Part shown: positions 9,732 to 17,842 of the stretch, piece by piece
Numbering within the stretch: position 1 is the first letter of the stretch
Layout of the letters: each line of letters starts with the position of its first letter
Assembly (NCBI GenBank): GCA_947246475.1
Contig: CAMXSH010000003.1
Location: forward strand, 32,876 to 96,875
Length of the DNA stretch: 64,000 nt
Source: an uncultured Roseburia sp.
GTDB lineage: Bacteria; Bacillota; Clostridia; Lachnospirales; Lachnospiraceae
Direction of reading: 5' to 3'
Program-made: the position numbers and the translations under genes
The notes under the pieces: generated by a model
Databases searched by the model: none
What the model was told of the DNA's origin: nothing
The model's input: the letters and a program-made list of their open reading frames with translations, nothing else

Positions 9732-11610
9732 TACAAGAGAAGAGTTGATTGCAAAGCAGGAAGAGTATAAAGCCTCCCTGAACAGCCAGAAAAAACAGAT
9801 TCTGATCTGTGCCGGTACAGGATGTGTGGCTGGAGGTTCTCTTGATATTTATGATAAAATGAAAGAGATTATTGAGGCGAAGGGACTGCGCTGCGCCCTG
9901 ATTCTGGAGAAAGAACCTCATGACGAGAGCATTGGACTGAAGAAAAGCGGCTGCCATGGATTCTGTGAGATGGGACCGCTTCTTAGAATTGAGCCGATGG
10001 GATGGCTTTATCTGAAAGTCAAGGTAGAGGATTGTGAGGAGATCATTGAAAAGAGCATTGTAAATGATGAGGTGGTAGACCGCCTTGTATACAAAGATAA
10101 GACATTAAAATCCTATGTAAAACAGGAAGACATTCCATTTTATAAGCAGCAGACCCGGATCGCACTGGAATACTGCGGAAGGATCAATGCGGAGAGTATC
10201 GCAGAGTACATAGCACTGGGGGGATACAGTGCAGTGGCAAAAGCACTGTTTGACATGACGCCACAGCAGATTGTAGACGAAGTAAGTGAAGCATCTCTGA
10301 GAGGACGAGGCGGCGGAGGTTTTCCGGCTGGAAGAAAGTGGCAGCAGGTTCTGGATCAGGATGTGGATGAAAAATATATTGTTTGTAATGGAGACGAAGG
10401 AGACCCAGGAGCATTTATGGACCGCTCCATGATGGAGGGTGAACCCCACAGAGTGATCGAGGGCATGCTGATCGCTGCCATCGCTACCAATGCCCATCAT
10501 GGTTATATTTACGTGCGTGCTGAGTATCCTCTTGCGGTGGAGCGTCTGCAGACAGCCATCGACAAGGCGATGGACAAAGGTCTTCTCGGAAAAGACATCC
10601 TCGGTTCGGGATTTGACTTTGACCTGCATATCAGCCAGGGTGCCGGCGCTTTTGTCTGTGGTGAGGGAAGCGCCCTGACTACGTCCATTGAGGGAAACCG
10701 CGGCATGCCCCGCGTGAAGCCGCCCCGTACGGTAGAACATGGATTGTTTGACAAGCCCACGGTGCTGAACAATGTAGAGACCTTCTGTAATGTACCGCCG
10801 ATTATCCTCAACGGTGCAGAATGGTATAAAGGCTTTGGGCCCGAGAACAATCACGGTACGAAGGCTTTTGCCCTGACAGGAAATGTAAATAATACAGGAT
10901 TGATCGAGGTACCGATGGGGACGACGCTGCGGGAAGTTATCTTTGATATCGGCGGCGGTGTCAAAGGCGGTGAGTTTAAGGCAGTACAGATCGGCGGACC
11001 ATCCGGAGGATGTCTGTGTATCAGTGCTACGGAGGACCACCTGGACATGAAGCTGGACTTTGATTCACTGAAAAAAGTGGGTGCCATGATCGGATCCGGT
11101 GGACTTGTTGTTATGAATGATAAGAGCTGTATGGTTGAGGTGGCGAGATTCTTTATGAATTTTACCCAGAATGAATCCTGTGGAAAATGTGTTCCATGTC
11201 GTGAGGGAACCAAGAGAATGCTGGAGCTTCTGACAGATATCACAGAGGGAAGAGGAACCATGGCTCATATAGAGCTTTTGGAGAAACTTTCTGACACGGT
11301 ATCTGCGACTGCGCTGTGTGGTCTTGGAAAGACAGCGGCTTCGCCGGTTGTGAGTACACTGAAATATTTCAGGGACGAGTACCTTGCCCACGTAGCTGAC
11401 AGAAAATGTCCGGCTGGACAGTGTAAGGCGCTTACCACACTCCAGATCGATCCGGAACTGTGTAAGGGCTGTACCAAATGTGCCAGAATGTGCCCAGTGG
11501 GAGCGATCAGCGGAACAGTGAAGGAACCTCATGTCATTGATACGGCAAAATGTATCAAGTGTGGTGCATGTAAGGACGGCTGCAACTTTGGGGCAGTGAA
11601 AGAAGCGTAG
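9721..11610 (+). CDS. hydB: NAD-linked [FeFe] hydrogenase, FMN/NAD(H)-binding subunit (NuoF/HndC-like)
   Basis: A 629-residue flavin subunit. Domains in order: an N-terminal thioredoxin-like [2Fe-2S] module (CAGTGCVAGGS and SGCHGFCEMGP, residues 25-100); the NuoF core with the glycine-rich NADH site RGRGGGGFPAGRKW and the FMN loop NGDEGDPGAFMDRS; the [4Fe-4S] site SCGKCVPCREGT; and a C-terminal two-cluster ferredoxin (CKGCTKCARMCPVGAI, CIKCGACKDGC). All ligands are present. In Thermotoga and acetogen homologues this subunit oxidises or reduces NAD while ferredoxin is handled in parallel (electron bifurcation or confurcation). It lies between hydC and hydA on one transcript. Confidence 0.95.
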   Translation: MKINTREELIAKQEEYKASLNSQKKQILICAGTGCVAGGSLDIYDKMKEIIEAKGLRCALILEKEPHDESIGLKKSGCHGFCEMGPLLRIEPMGWLYLKVKVEDCEEIIEKSIVNDEVVDRLVYKDKTLKSYVKQEDIPFYKQQTRIALEYCGRINAESIAEYIALGGYSAVAKALFDMTPQQIVDEVSEASLRGRGGGGFPAGRKWQQVLDQDVDEKYIVCNGDEGDPGAFMDRSMMEGEPHRVIEGMLIAAIATNAHHGYIYVRAEYPLAVERLQTAIDKAMDKGLLGKDILGSGFDFDLHISQGAGAFVCGEGSALTTSIEGNRGMPRVKPPRTVEHGLFDKPTVLNNVETFCNVPPIILNGAEWYKGFGPENNHGTKAFALTGNVNNTGLIEVPMGTTLREVIFDIGGGVKGGEFKAVQIGGPSGGCLCISATEDHLDMKLDFDSLKKVGAMIGSGGLVVMNDKSCMVEVARFFMNFTQNESCGKCVPCREGTKRMLELLTDITEGRGTMAHIELLEKLSDTVSATALCGLGKTAASPVVSTLKYFRDEYLAHVADRKCPAGQCKALTTLQIDPELCKGCTKCARMCPVGAISGTVKEPHVIDTAKCIKCGACKDGCNFGAVKEA

Positions 11611-11663
11611 CTTCTAGCCTCGATTTTGGGGATGACCTTAAAGGATTCATGAAAGGAGAATTT

Positions 11664-13379
11664 ATGTCTAAAAAATACATGGTTATAGATGGAATCCGTA
11701 CGGAATTTACGGATGAAAAGAATATATTGCAGGTAATCCGCAAGGCTGGCGTCCATGTACCTACCTTCTGTTATTATACAGATATGTCTATTTATGGTGC
11801 CTGCCGTATGTGCGTTGTGGAGGATGAAAGAGGGGGGATCATCGCTTCCTGTTCCACTCCTCCCAAAGATAAAATGGTGATAAAAACAAATACATCCAAG
11901 CTCCATCAGCACAGGAAGATGATCCTGGAGCTTCTTCTGGCGTCCCACTGCCGTGACTGTACGGTATGTGAAAAGAACGGCAACTGCCGTCTCCAGATGC
12001 TGGCTGCCAGATTCCGGCTGACCAATGTCCGATTTCCCAATACTCATCCGGACCGCTGCATCGATGACTCATCCCTTTCCATCGTGAGGGATCCGAGTAA
12101 ATGTATCCTGTGCGGTGACTGTGTAAGGATGTGTAATGAGGTTCAGCACGTGGGTGCCATTGACTTTGCCCACCGCGGCGCCAATATGGTAGTAAGTCCT
12201 GCTTTTGGCAGGGATATTGTAGAGACGGACTGTGTCAACTGCGGACAGTGCGCAGCAGTCTGCCCGACGGCAGCGATTACCATCAAAAATGATCTGAGAG
12301 AGGTGTGGCAGGCGCTGTATGCGCCGGATAAACGGGTGGTAGCCCAGATCGCACCAGCGGTCAGAGTGGCTATCGGTGAAGAATTTGGACTGCCGGCAGG
12401 GAAGAATTCTGTGGGTAAGATATTTACCGCCCTTCGTATGCTGGGATTTGATACGGTATTTGATACCAGTTTCAGCGCAGACCTGACGGTTGTAGAGGAA
12501 GCTGGTGAACTGGTTTACAAGCTGGAGAATGGAGAAAAGAAATATCCTCTCGGCAATTCCATGCCCCTCTTTACCTCCTGCTGCCCGGCGTGGGTACGCT
12601 TTGTGGAAACCAAATATCCAGAGATTCTTCCCTATGTATCTACCTGCAAATCTCCGATGGAGATGTTCGGGGCGGTGATCAAAGAGCATTATAAGCCGGC
12701 AGATCAGGAAGCCGGGGTAGAGACAATCTCGGTAGCTGTTATGCCTTGTGTGGCAAAGAAATATGAGGCGGCGAGAGAAGAATTCAAGAGAGATAATGTA
12801 CCGGATGTGGATTATGTCATAACTACAAAGGAACTGATCCTGATGATCAAAGAGCTGGGTATCCAGTTTAATGAAATTGAGCCAAGCGCTCCGGATATGC
12901 CCTTTTCCATCAGTTCCGGCGCCGGCGTGATCTTTGGTGTGACCGGTGGTGTTATGGAGGCCGCCCTGCGTCATGTGGCAGAGCAGAACAACGAAGCCCT
13001 GAGGGAGATCGAGTATTCCGGGATCCGTGGCCTGGAAGGCACAAAGGTGGCAGAGGTTGAGATCGGTGGCAAGACTCTTCGGGTCGGTGTGGTAAATGGC
13101 CTTGGCAATGCGGAAAATCTGATCCAGAAGCTGCAGCGTGGCGAAGAAAAACTGGATTTTGTAGAGGTAATGGCTTGTCCTTATGGATGTATCGGCGGAG
13201 CCGGACAGCCATTCGGATATCAGAGCGTGAAGCAGGAACGCGCGACAGGTATGTATAAAGCCGATAAGTCTGCGATCATTAAACGGTCAGTAGAGAATCC
13301 TACACTTTTAAATATGTATGAGAATGGTATGTTAAAAGACCGTGCCCATGAATTACTGCATGTGCACTACGGCAAATAA
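11664..13379 (+). CDS. hydA: [FeFe] hydrogenase catalytic subunit, group A3
   Basis: A 571-residue hydrogenase. N-terminal [2Fe-2S] ligands lie in CYYTDMSIYGACRMC and ASCSTP; the His-ligated [4Fe-4S] in HCRDCTVCEKNGNC; two further [4Fe-4S] clusters in CILCGDCVRMC and CVNCGQCAAVCP; and the H-cluster motifs L1 FTSCCPAW, L2 MPCVAKKYEA and L3 MACPYGCIGGAGQP are intact. The enzyme makes or uses H2 in the cytoplasm, re-oxidising NADH and ferredoxin during fermentation. I place the start at ATG 11664, five bases after AAAGGAG, rather than at the ATG 15 bases upstream that overlaps that site. The maturation genes hydE, hydF and hydG are not in the window. Confidence 0.96.
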   Translation: MSKKYMVIDGIRTEFTDEKNILQVIRKAGVHVPTFCYYTDMSIYGACRMCVVEDERGGIIASCSTPPKDKMVIKTNTSKLHQHRKMILELLLASHCRDCTVCEKNGNCRLQMLAARFRLTNVRFPNTHPDRCIDDSSLSIVRDPSKCILCGDCVRMCNEVQHVGAIDFAHRGANMVVSPAFGRDIVETDCVNCGQCAAVCPTAAITIKNDLREVWQALYAPDKRVVAQIAPAVRVAIGEEFGLPAGKNSVGKIFTALRMLGFDTVFDTSFSADLTVVEEAGELVYKLENGEKKYPLGNSMPLFTSCCPAWVRFVETKYPEILPYVSTCKSPMEMFGAVIKEHYKPADQEAGVETISVAVMPCVAKKYEAAREEFKRDNVPDVDYVITTKELILMIKELGIQFNEIEPSAPDMPFSISSGAGVIFGVTGGVMEAALRHVAEQNNEALREIEYSGIRGLEGTKVAEVEIGGKTLRVGVVNGLGNAENLIQKLQRGEEKLDFVEVMACPYGCIGGAGQPFGYQSVKQERATGMYKADKSAIIKRSVENPTLLNMYENGMLKDRAHELLHVHYGK

Positions 13380-13393
13380 ATCTTATAGACAGA

Positions 13394-13447
13394 CCTCAGT
13401 ATCTGTAAGGAAAGAAAGTTTTCCATACAGATACTGAGGCCTTGTTT
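13394..13447 (+). terminator. Rho-independent terminator of the hydrogenase operon
   Basis: A perfect 14-bp stem (13394-13407 with 13426-13439) is followed by CCTTGTTTT, fifteen bases after the hydA stop. Confidence 0.85.
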
Positions 13448-13491
13448 TGAACTTGGGACCCGCCAAATATATGGCATTCATTTCACAAATT

Positions 13492-13878
13492 CTATCGTGT
13501 CATGTCATCTACCGCATCTTCTACGCCGTCTACGGTATCTTTCACACCTTTTCCTACGCCATCCACAGTGTCGTCTACAGCATCGCCTGCTTTGTCAAGG
13601 ATATTGTCGTCGTTGTTGTCGTTGTTATCATTGACAGTTCCATCTTTGTTTCCATCGTTATTGTCATTGTTGGTGTCGCCGTCCATACCTGTGGTGTCAG
13701 TGTCGTCTGTGCCATTGTCAGAAGCGGCTGCCGGAGAAGCGGAAGGTTCTGGGCTCTCTGTAGCGGCTGCTGGAGAAGGGGATGCCGCTGCATCGTCATT
13801 TTTGCTGTTTCCGCATCCAGCCATAAGAAAGGCAGACAGACACATTGTAGCGGTTATCAGTAATATTTTTCGTTTCAT
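13492..13878 (-). CDS. Small Asp/Asn-rich lipoprotein
   Basis: A 128-residue predicted lipoprotein: signal peptide MKRKILLITATMCLS and lipobox FLMAGCG, with the cysteine at about residue 21. The mature part is a Ser/Pro/Ala linker, then an Asp/Asn/Gly run (about residues 60-95), then a C-terminal amphipathic stretch in which D-A/T-V-D-D/G units repeat roughly every 11 residues (GDAVDDTVDGVGKGVKDTVD). The start at 13878 is set by AGGAGGAATTTCT just upstream; the longer upstream reading has no site. I do not recognise a family. The Asp-rich run could bind calcium or act as a charged spacer on the outside of the membrane. It is a single-gene unit. Confidence 0.75.
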   Translation of the reverse strand: MKRKILLITATMCLSAFLMAGCGNSKNDDAAASPSPAAATESPEPSASPAAASDNGTDDTDTTGMDGDTNNDNNDGNKDGTVNDNNDNNDDNILDKAGDAVDDTVDGVGKGVKDTVDGVEDAVDDMTR

Positions 13879-13981
13879 AGAGAAATTCCTCCTGTTTGAA
13901 ATTCGACATCTTAGCACAATGGCGCCAGTACAGGGAAAATTTAGTAATCCAACTTAAATAAGCAATAGTGTTTTCCTGTCT

Positions 13982-14050
13982 TAGCCCAACGGTTCGGATT
14001 TGTGCCGGTGGGCTAGCTTGTGCTTCTGTCATGGATAGTATGGACAGAAG
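13982..14050. repeat. Two small inverted repeats between the lipoprotein and the SDR gene
   Basis: TAGCCCA (13982-13988) pairs with TGGGCTA (14009-14015), and CTTCTGTC (14023-14030) pairs with GACAGAAG (14043-14050). The second lies 14 bases after the SDR stop on the - strand and might end its transcript, but neither has a clear T-run on that strand. Confidence 0.4.
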
Positions 14051-14063
14051 AAATTACTTTTAT

Positions 14064-14789
14064 TCACCATCCGCCGTCAAAACCGATCACCTGGCCGGTG
14101 AGATACTCTGGTGCTTTTAGAAGCAAAGCAATAAATTCAGCGGTTTCTTCCGGCGAAGCCATGCGTCCGGCAGGGATTTCTTCGCAGATGGCATGGATCT
14201 CATCCGGAGTAAAGCAGGCATTCATAGACGTATCGATCATGCCGCAGGCAATGGCATTTACAGAGATCCCGCTGGGAGCCAGTTCTTTGGCAAGGGATTT
14301 TGTCAGTGAGTTGAGTCCTCCTTTTGTGGCAGAGTAGGCGGCTTCACAGGAGGCTCCTGTATTTCCCCAGATGGAAGATATATTCAGAATCCTGCCCTTT
14401 TTGGCATGGATCATATGAGGAAGCACCTGGCGGCAAAGGAAAAAGGCAGAAGAGAGATTCGTATTTAAGATCTGAAACCACTCATCATCAGACAGATCTG
14501 GAAGAAGTCCAATTTTTGAGATCCCGGCATTGTTGATGAGAGCATCAATTTTTTTAAAATGTTCCAGCGCTGTTTCTACGATTTTTACAGCCGTGTCGCT
14601 CCTGCTGATATCTCCGCAAAAGGTAACACACTTATCATTGTATTTCAGGCATTCTTTTTTTAGTTTTTCAAGTTTTTCCGGGGATGAACTGCCGCAGAGA
14701 AGCAGTTCGCAGCCTTCTTTTGCCAGCTTCTTTGCGATAGCGCTTCCGATGCCGCCAGAAGCGCCTGTAATGACTACGGTATCCTTCAT
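14064..14789 (-). CDS. Short-chain dehydrogenase/reductase, probable EF-P 5-aminopentanone reductase (YmfI-like)
   Basis: A 241-residue Rossmann-fold SDR: cofactor loop TGASGGIGSAIAK, NNAG, catalytic Ser in NISSIWG and YSATK with the Tyr-Lys pair, and an NAIACGMIDTSM loop. The segment SIWGNTGASCEAAYSATKGG and the C-terminal EIPAGRMASPEE...GFDGGW resemble Bacillus YmfI, which reduces the 5-aminopentanone group on elongation factor P, better than they resemble FabG; there are no fatty-acid genes nearby. A general 3-oxoacyl reductase role remains possible. The start at 14789 follows TTAGGAGAC. It is divergent from the LCP-like gene at 14943. Confidence 0.8.
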   Translation of the reverse strand: MKDTVVITGASGGIGSAIAKKLAKEGCELLLCGSSSPEKLEKLKKECLKYNDKCVTFCGDISRSDTAVKIVETALEHFKKIDALINNAGISKIGLLPDLSDDEWFQILNTNLSSAFFLCRQVLPHMIHAKKGRILNISSIWGNTGASCEAAYSATKGGLNSLTKSLAKELAPSGISVNAIACGMIDTSMNACFTPDEIHAICEEIPAGRMASPEETAEFIALLLKAPEYLTGQVIGFDGGW

Positions 14790-14839
14790 TTTTTGTCTCC
14801 TAATATAAAATATAGTATGGTTTCAGTTTATCACGTTCA

Positions 14840-14868
14840 TTCAAATTTTGCAAAAATTCTTGTATAAT
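14840..14868 (+). promoter_or_regulatory. Probable promoter of the LCP-like/TagA-like/YitT unit
   Basis: TTCAAA (14840-14845), a 17-base spacer and TATAAT (14863-14868) lie 75 bases before the start of the next gene. A second weaker -10 (TACAAT, 14883-14888) follows. The -35 is poor, so confidence is moderate. Confidence 0.5.
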
Positions 14869-14942
14869 GAAGCATTTTCTGGTACAATAGGGCTATTGTT
14901 TGGTCGCATATCAGAGTTCAGCAAGGATAGGAGAGGGAAGAT

Positions 14943-16046
14943 ATGTTGAAGATTGTTTTAAAAACTTTTTTGAAAACAATGGGAATTATCATTTTGCTGC
15001 TTGCAGTAGGGGCTGCGGGTTATTTTCTTACGATGTTGTATTATGATACCACAGAAAGGGAGGAGCGGAGCACAAAGTATCAGCATGTGATCGATGTCAA
15101 TGCAGGTTCCGAATCCAGTAATCTGATTTACAGTGTGGAAAAAGACACCAAGTTGGTTCGGGCGATCGTGTTAGAGCTCTTTGATAAAGAGACAGGGAAT
15201 CTTGACTATGTGACGATTCCGAACAAGACCCAGATCTCACTGTCATCTGCCAAATACAATGAGTATATGGAGGTGAGCTCCCAGATTCCACAGATTGTGA
15301 CACTGCGTGACATCAATGAATATTTTGCTGGGGATGTGGCTTATGAATATGGTATACTTCTGCTTCAGGAAGTATTGAATGTGGATATTGGATATTTTAC
15401 TGCCATGGATTCTGAGGATTTTAACAAACGCTTCGAGAAGAAAGAGGGAGCTTTTATCCCACGGCGGGAATATTTAGATAACGTCCAGCAGAATAAAGAC
15501 GAGGACGCCATGAGAGATTTTATCGAAAGGGAATGGGATGTTATTATCTCAGATATCACATTGTCCCAGAAGAAGCAGTATGCGCCTGGGTTTGTCAAGG
15601 TAGACCGTGATCTTATCTATGCCCACCGTGCCTATGCAGAGGAGATCAAGGGGAAGGCTACCCTGGACGGGGCAAAGACGAAGAAAATGATCGATAAGAT
15701 CTGGGAGAGTGAAAAGCGGGAAACAAAGCAGAAACATGTGGATGGAACGGCGGCTCCCACTGATATTGATAAGCTGAAGTCCCGCAGTATACAGATTACA
15801 AATGGGAGTAAGATCAACGGTCTGGCTGCTTCCTTTAAGGAAAAGCTGGAGGCAGAAGGCCTTTATGTCATGGGTGTGGGAGATTTCAGTGGAGAGGTAC
15901 AGAAAAAAACCATTATTTACACCAGAAAACGAAGATGGGGAAGATATTTGAAATCATTTTTTAAAGCACCGGTGATCCAGGAGGCGAAAGAACTTACGAA
16001 TAGTGCCGATATAGAGATCGTCCTTGGTACGGATGATAAACCATGA
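14943..16046 (+). CDS. Membrane-anchored degenerate LCP-like protein with C-terminal LytR_C domain
   Basis: A 367-residue protein with one N-terminal membrane helix (about residues 12-33) and the rest outside. Residues 60-165 follow the LCP fold order: a strand pair, YVTIPNKTQI where active LCP ligases have SIPRDT, and DINEYFAGDVAYEYG where the family has an N-A-Y-x-x-G-G motif, then LLNVDIGYF-like text (EVLNVDIGYFTAMDSEDF). The conserved arginine and aspartate of the SIPRDT motif are thus missing. Residues 279-365 match the LytR C-terminal domain (IQITNGSKINGLAASFKEKL, EGLYVMGVGDF, ADIEIVLGTDD). It is likely a non-catalytic wall or glycan binder. The next gene is a TagA-like protein that also lacks its active site. 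Confidence 0.75.
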   Translation: MLKIVLKTFLKTMGIIILLLAVGAAGYFLTMLYYDTTEREERSTKYQHVIDVNAGSESSNLIYSVEKDTKLVRAIVLELFDKETGNLDYVTIPNKTQISLSSAKYNEYMEVSSQIPQIVTLRDINEYFAGDVAYEYGILLLQEVLNVDIGYFTAMDSEDFNKRFEKKEGAFIPRREYLDNVQQNKDEDAMRDFIEREWDVIISDITLSQKKQYAPGFVKVDRDLIYAHRAYAEEIKGKATLDGAKTKKMIDKIWESEKRETKQKHVDGTAAPTDIDKLKSRSIQITNGSKINGLAASFKEKLEAEGLYVMGVGDFSGEVQKKTIIYTRKRRWGRYLKSFFKAPVIQEAKELTNSADIEIVLGTDDKP

Positions 16047-16083
16047 TAGTTAACGTAAATGATCGGCAGAGAAAGGAAAAGTT

Positions 16084-16863
16084 ATGGGAACAAGAATTAA
16101 GATCATGGATCTGGAAGTGGATATTCTGAGCGAGGAAACTCTTCGGGAGGAAATTGCCGGGTATCTTTCCCTGGATTCTTTGAATATGGTTCATCTGGTT
16201 TCTCTGGATTACATTGATACCTATGAAACGAATGATCTTGTTCAGGACACCCTCAGAGAGGCAGATATGGTGCTTCCTGGGGAAAAGGCGATACTGAGTA
16301 CGTATCATGTAGATGTGCTTGAGACGGGAGGCATGGTGGTGGATTACCGTTCAGCCGGGAGAATCGCTGACCGTGAGCTGTTAGAAGGGAAAAAATGTTA
16401 TCTGGTCCTGAAAGACCAGAAAGAAGCGAGAGTGGTTTACCGTTATCTGATCACACATTATCCTTTTATGGAGATTGTCGGTCTTTATGTGGCTGGTAAA
16501 GAGGTGAGCCAGGAGGCCCTGATCAATGATATTAATACGAAACTACCTGATATCTTACTGATTTCTATGGAAGACATCCAGGCAGAGGAGTGGATACACA
16601 AAAATAAACTTAAGATCAACGCCAAGCTCTGTGTGGTATTGAGCAGTGTAATAAATCTTATTATCCGGGAAAATATACACGTTCCCCAATTTATAAAAAA
16701 ACTTAATCTGGGTAGTATTTATGCCTGCATTGCCAGGGTTCCGTATTCCAATTTCTGGAGACGTCGAATATTTAGAAAAAAAATGGACAACTATAATAAC
16801 AAAAAGCTTTTGGAAAAAGCAGATGTGAATGAGGAGTTGTCGAATGAAAAAGAAAGACAGTGA
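16084..16863 (+). CDS. Divergent WecG/TagA/CpsF-family protein, probably catalytically inactive
   Basis: A 259-residue protein that aligns by eye along the whole WecG/TagA family: VDILSEETLREEI, NMVHLVSLDYID (family TxNahkiv), READMVLPGEKAIL (family adlvlPDGiGvv), PDILLISMEDIQAEEWI (family pDilfVGlGaPkQEkWi) and a basic C-terminal RRRIFRKKMDNY. Active TagA enzymes add ManNAc to lipid-linked GlcNAc at the start of wall teichoic acid and need the Asp of the PDG motif; here the position reads P-G-E, and the Gly-rich sugar-nucleotide loops are gone. Fold assignment is fair, activity doubtful. It is 37 bp after the LCP-like gene and overlaps the YitT gene by 20 bases. Confidence 0.65.
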   Translation: MGTRIKIMDLEVDILSEETLREEIAGYLSLDSLNMVHLVSLDYIDTYETNDLVQDTLREADMVLPGEKAILSTYHVDVLETGGMVVDYRSAGRIADRELLEGKKCYLVLKDQKEARVVYRYLITHYPFMEIVGLYVAGKEVSQEALINDINTKLPDILLISMEDIQAEEWIHKNKLKINAKLCVVLSSVINLIIRENIHVPQFIKKLNLGSIYACIARVPYSNFWRRRIFRKKMDNYNNKKLLEKADVNEELSNEKERQ

Positions 16864-17716
16864 ACTGTTATCGTACCTGCTTGTGACAGCGGGTACTTTT
16901 TTTATGGCGGCGGGGATCAATATTATCTATGAACCCCTTTCCATGGTAACAGGAGGATTTTCGGGCATAGGTATTATTTTAAAAAAGGTACTGGAGGCAA
17001 AAGGGGGGGTCAGTCTTCCCGTGGGCGTTACCAACCTTTTTTTAAATCTTCCCTTGTTTATCCTGGCGGTAAGATTAAAAGGAGGCAGGTTCCTGAAAAG
17101 GACGCTGTATGCTGCTCTCTGCTTTTCTTTGGCGCTGCTGGTAGTGCCATCCTTTGAAAATCTGCACAAGGATTATCTTATGGCGGCGATCTATGGAGGA
17201 GTACTCAATGGTGTGGGACTGGGACTTGTATTTTCCAGGAATACCTCTACCGGAGGAAGCGATTTGCTGAGTACGCTGTTAAACCACTGGATTCCGGGAC
17301 TCAGTATATCGGAGCTTCTGATCATCATTGATGGTGCTATCGTGCTGGTGGGAATGTTTTTCTTTGGCATACAGACGGGGATGTATTCTATTGTCGCAGT
17401 GTTTATCACGGGAAAGGTGTCGGATGCCCTGCTGGATGGTCTCAAATTCGCCAAAATGGCGTATATCATATCCGATTCCCCTGCCAGGATCTCTGAAGAG
17501 GTCATGCGTCGTCTGGACCGGGGAGTTACCGGTCTGAATGGAAAGGGAATGTATTCGGGAAAGGACAAGAATGTGCTTTTGTGTGTTGTGTCTAAAAAAG
17601 AAGTTGTCCGCCTGATTGAAATTGTGAAAAGTGCTGATGAAAATGCCTTTGTTATCGTTATGGATGCCAAGGAAGTCCAGGGGGAGGGATTTATTGAAAA
17701 AAGTGCAGTTGGTTAG
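16844..17716 (+). CDS. YitT family membrane protein (DUF161 / DUF2179)
   Basis: A 290-residue protein with five or six N-terminal membrane helices and a cytoplasmic C-terminal DUF2179 domain (about residues 210-285). The motifs GGFSGIGIILK, SRNTSTGGSDLLST and the end IVKSADENAFVIVMDAKEVQGEGF are characteristic of the YitT family, whose biochemical role is not settled. I choose ATG 16844, preceded by GAGGAGTTGTCGA, over the ATG 15 bases upstream that overlaps that ribosome site. The start lies inside the end of the TagA-like gene, so the two are translationally coupled. Confidence 0.9.
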   Translation: MKKKDSELLSYLLVTAGTFFMAAGINIIYEPLSMVTGGFSGIGIILKKVLEAKGGVSLPVGVTNLFLNLPLFILAVRLKGGRFLKRTLYAALCFSLALLVVPSFENLHKDYLMAAIYGGVLNGVGLGLVFSRNTSTGGSDLLSTLLNHWIPGLSISELLIIIDGAIVLVGMFFFGIQTGMYSIVAVFITGKVSDALLDGLKFAKMAYIISDSPARISEEVMRRLDRGVTGLNGKGMYSGKDKNVLLCVVSKKEVVRLIEIVKSADENAFVIVMDAKEVQGEGFIEKSAVG

Positions 17717-17842
17717 TTATGCAAATTAGACAAAGATTTATAAATTATTTATGAAATTTGGATATAGAGTTTTTGGACAAAATAGTGTATAGTATTAGTA
17801 GAAGATGTTATGCAAATATTAATTTCCAGGGAGGAACATGTA

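Noticed and set aside
10105..11040. Long antisense open frame (311 codons) opposite hydB
   Set aside because: Codon use mirrors the hydB frame, there is no ribosome site, and the protein has no recognisable domain.
12069..12974. Long antisense open frame (301 codons) opposite hydA
   Set aside because: A mirror frame of a strongly conserved gene; no start signal or domain.
13447..13957. Two + strand open frames across the lipoprotein gene
   Set aside because: They are low-complexity complements of the Asp/Asn-rich lipoprotein, which has a signal peptide, lipobox and ribosome site on the - strand.
17773..17795. Promoter of msmK (TTGGAC ... TATAGT)
   Set aside because: The two boxes are only about 10 bases apart and no -35 at normal spacing was found, so it is not listed.
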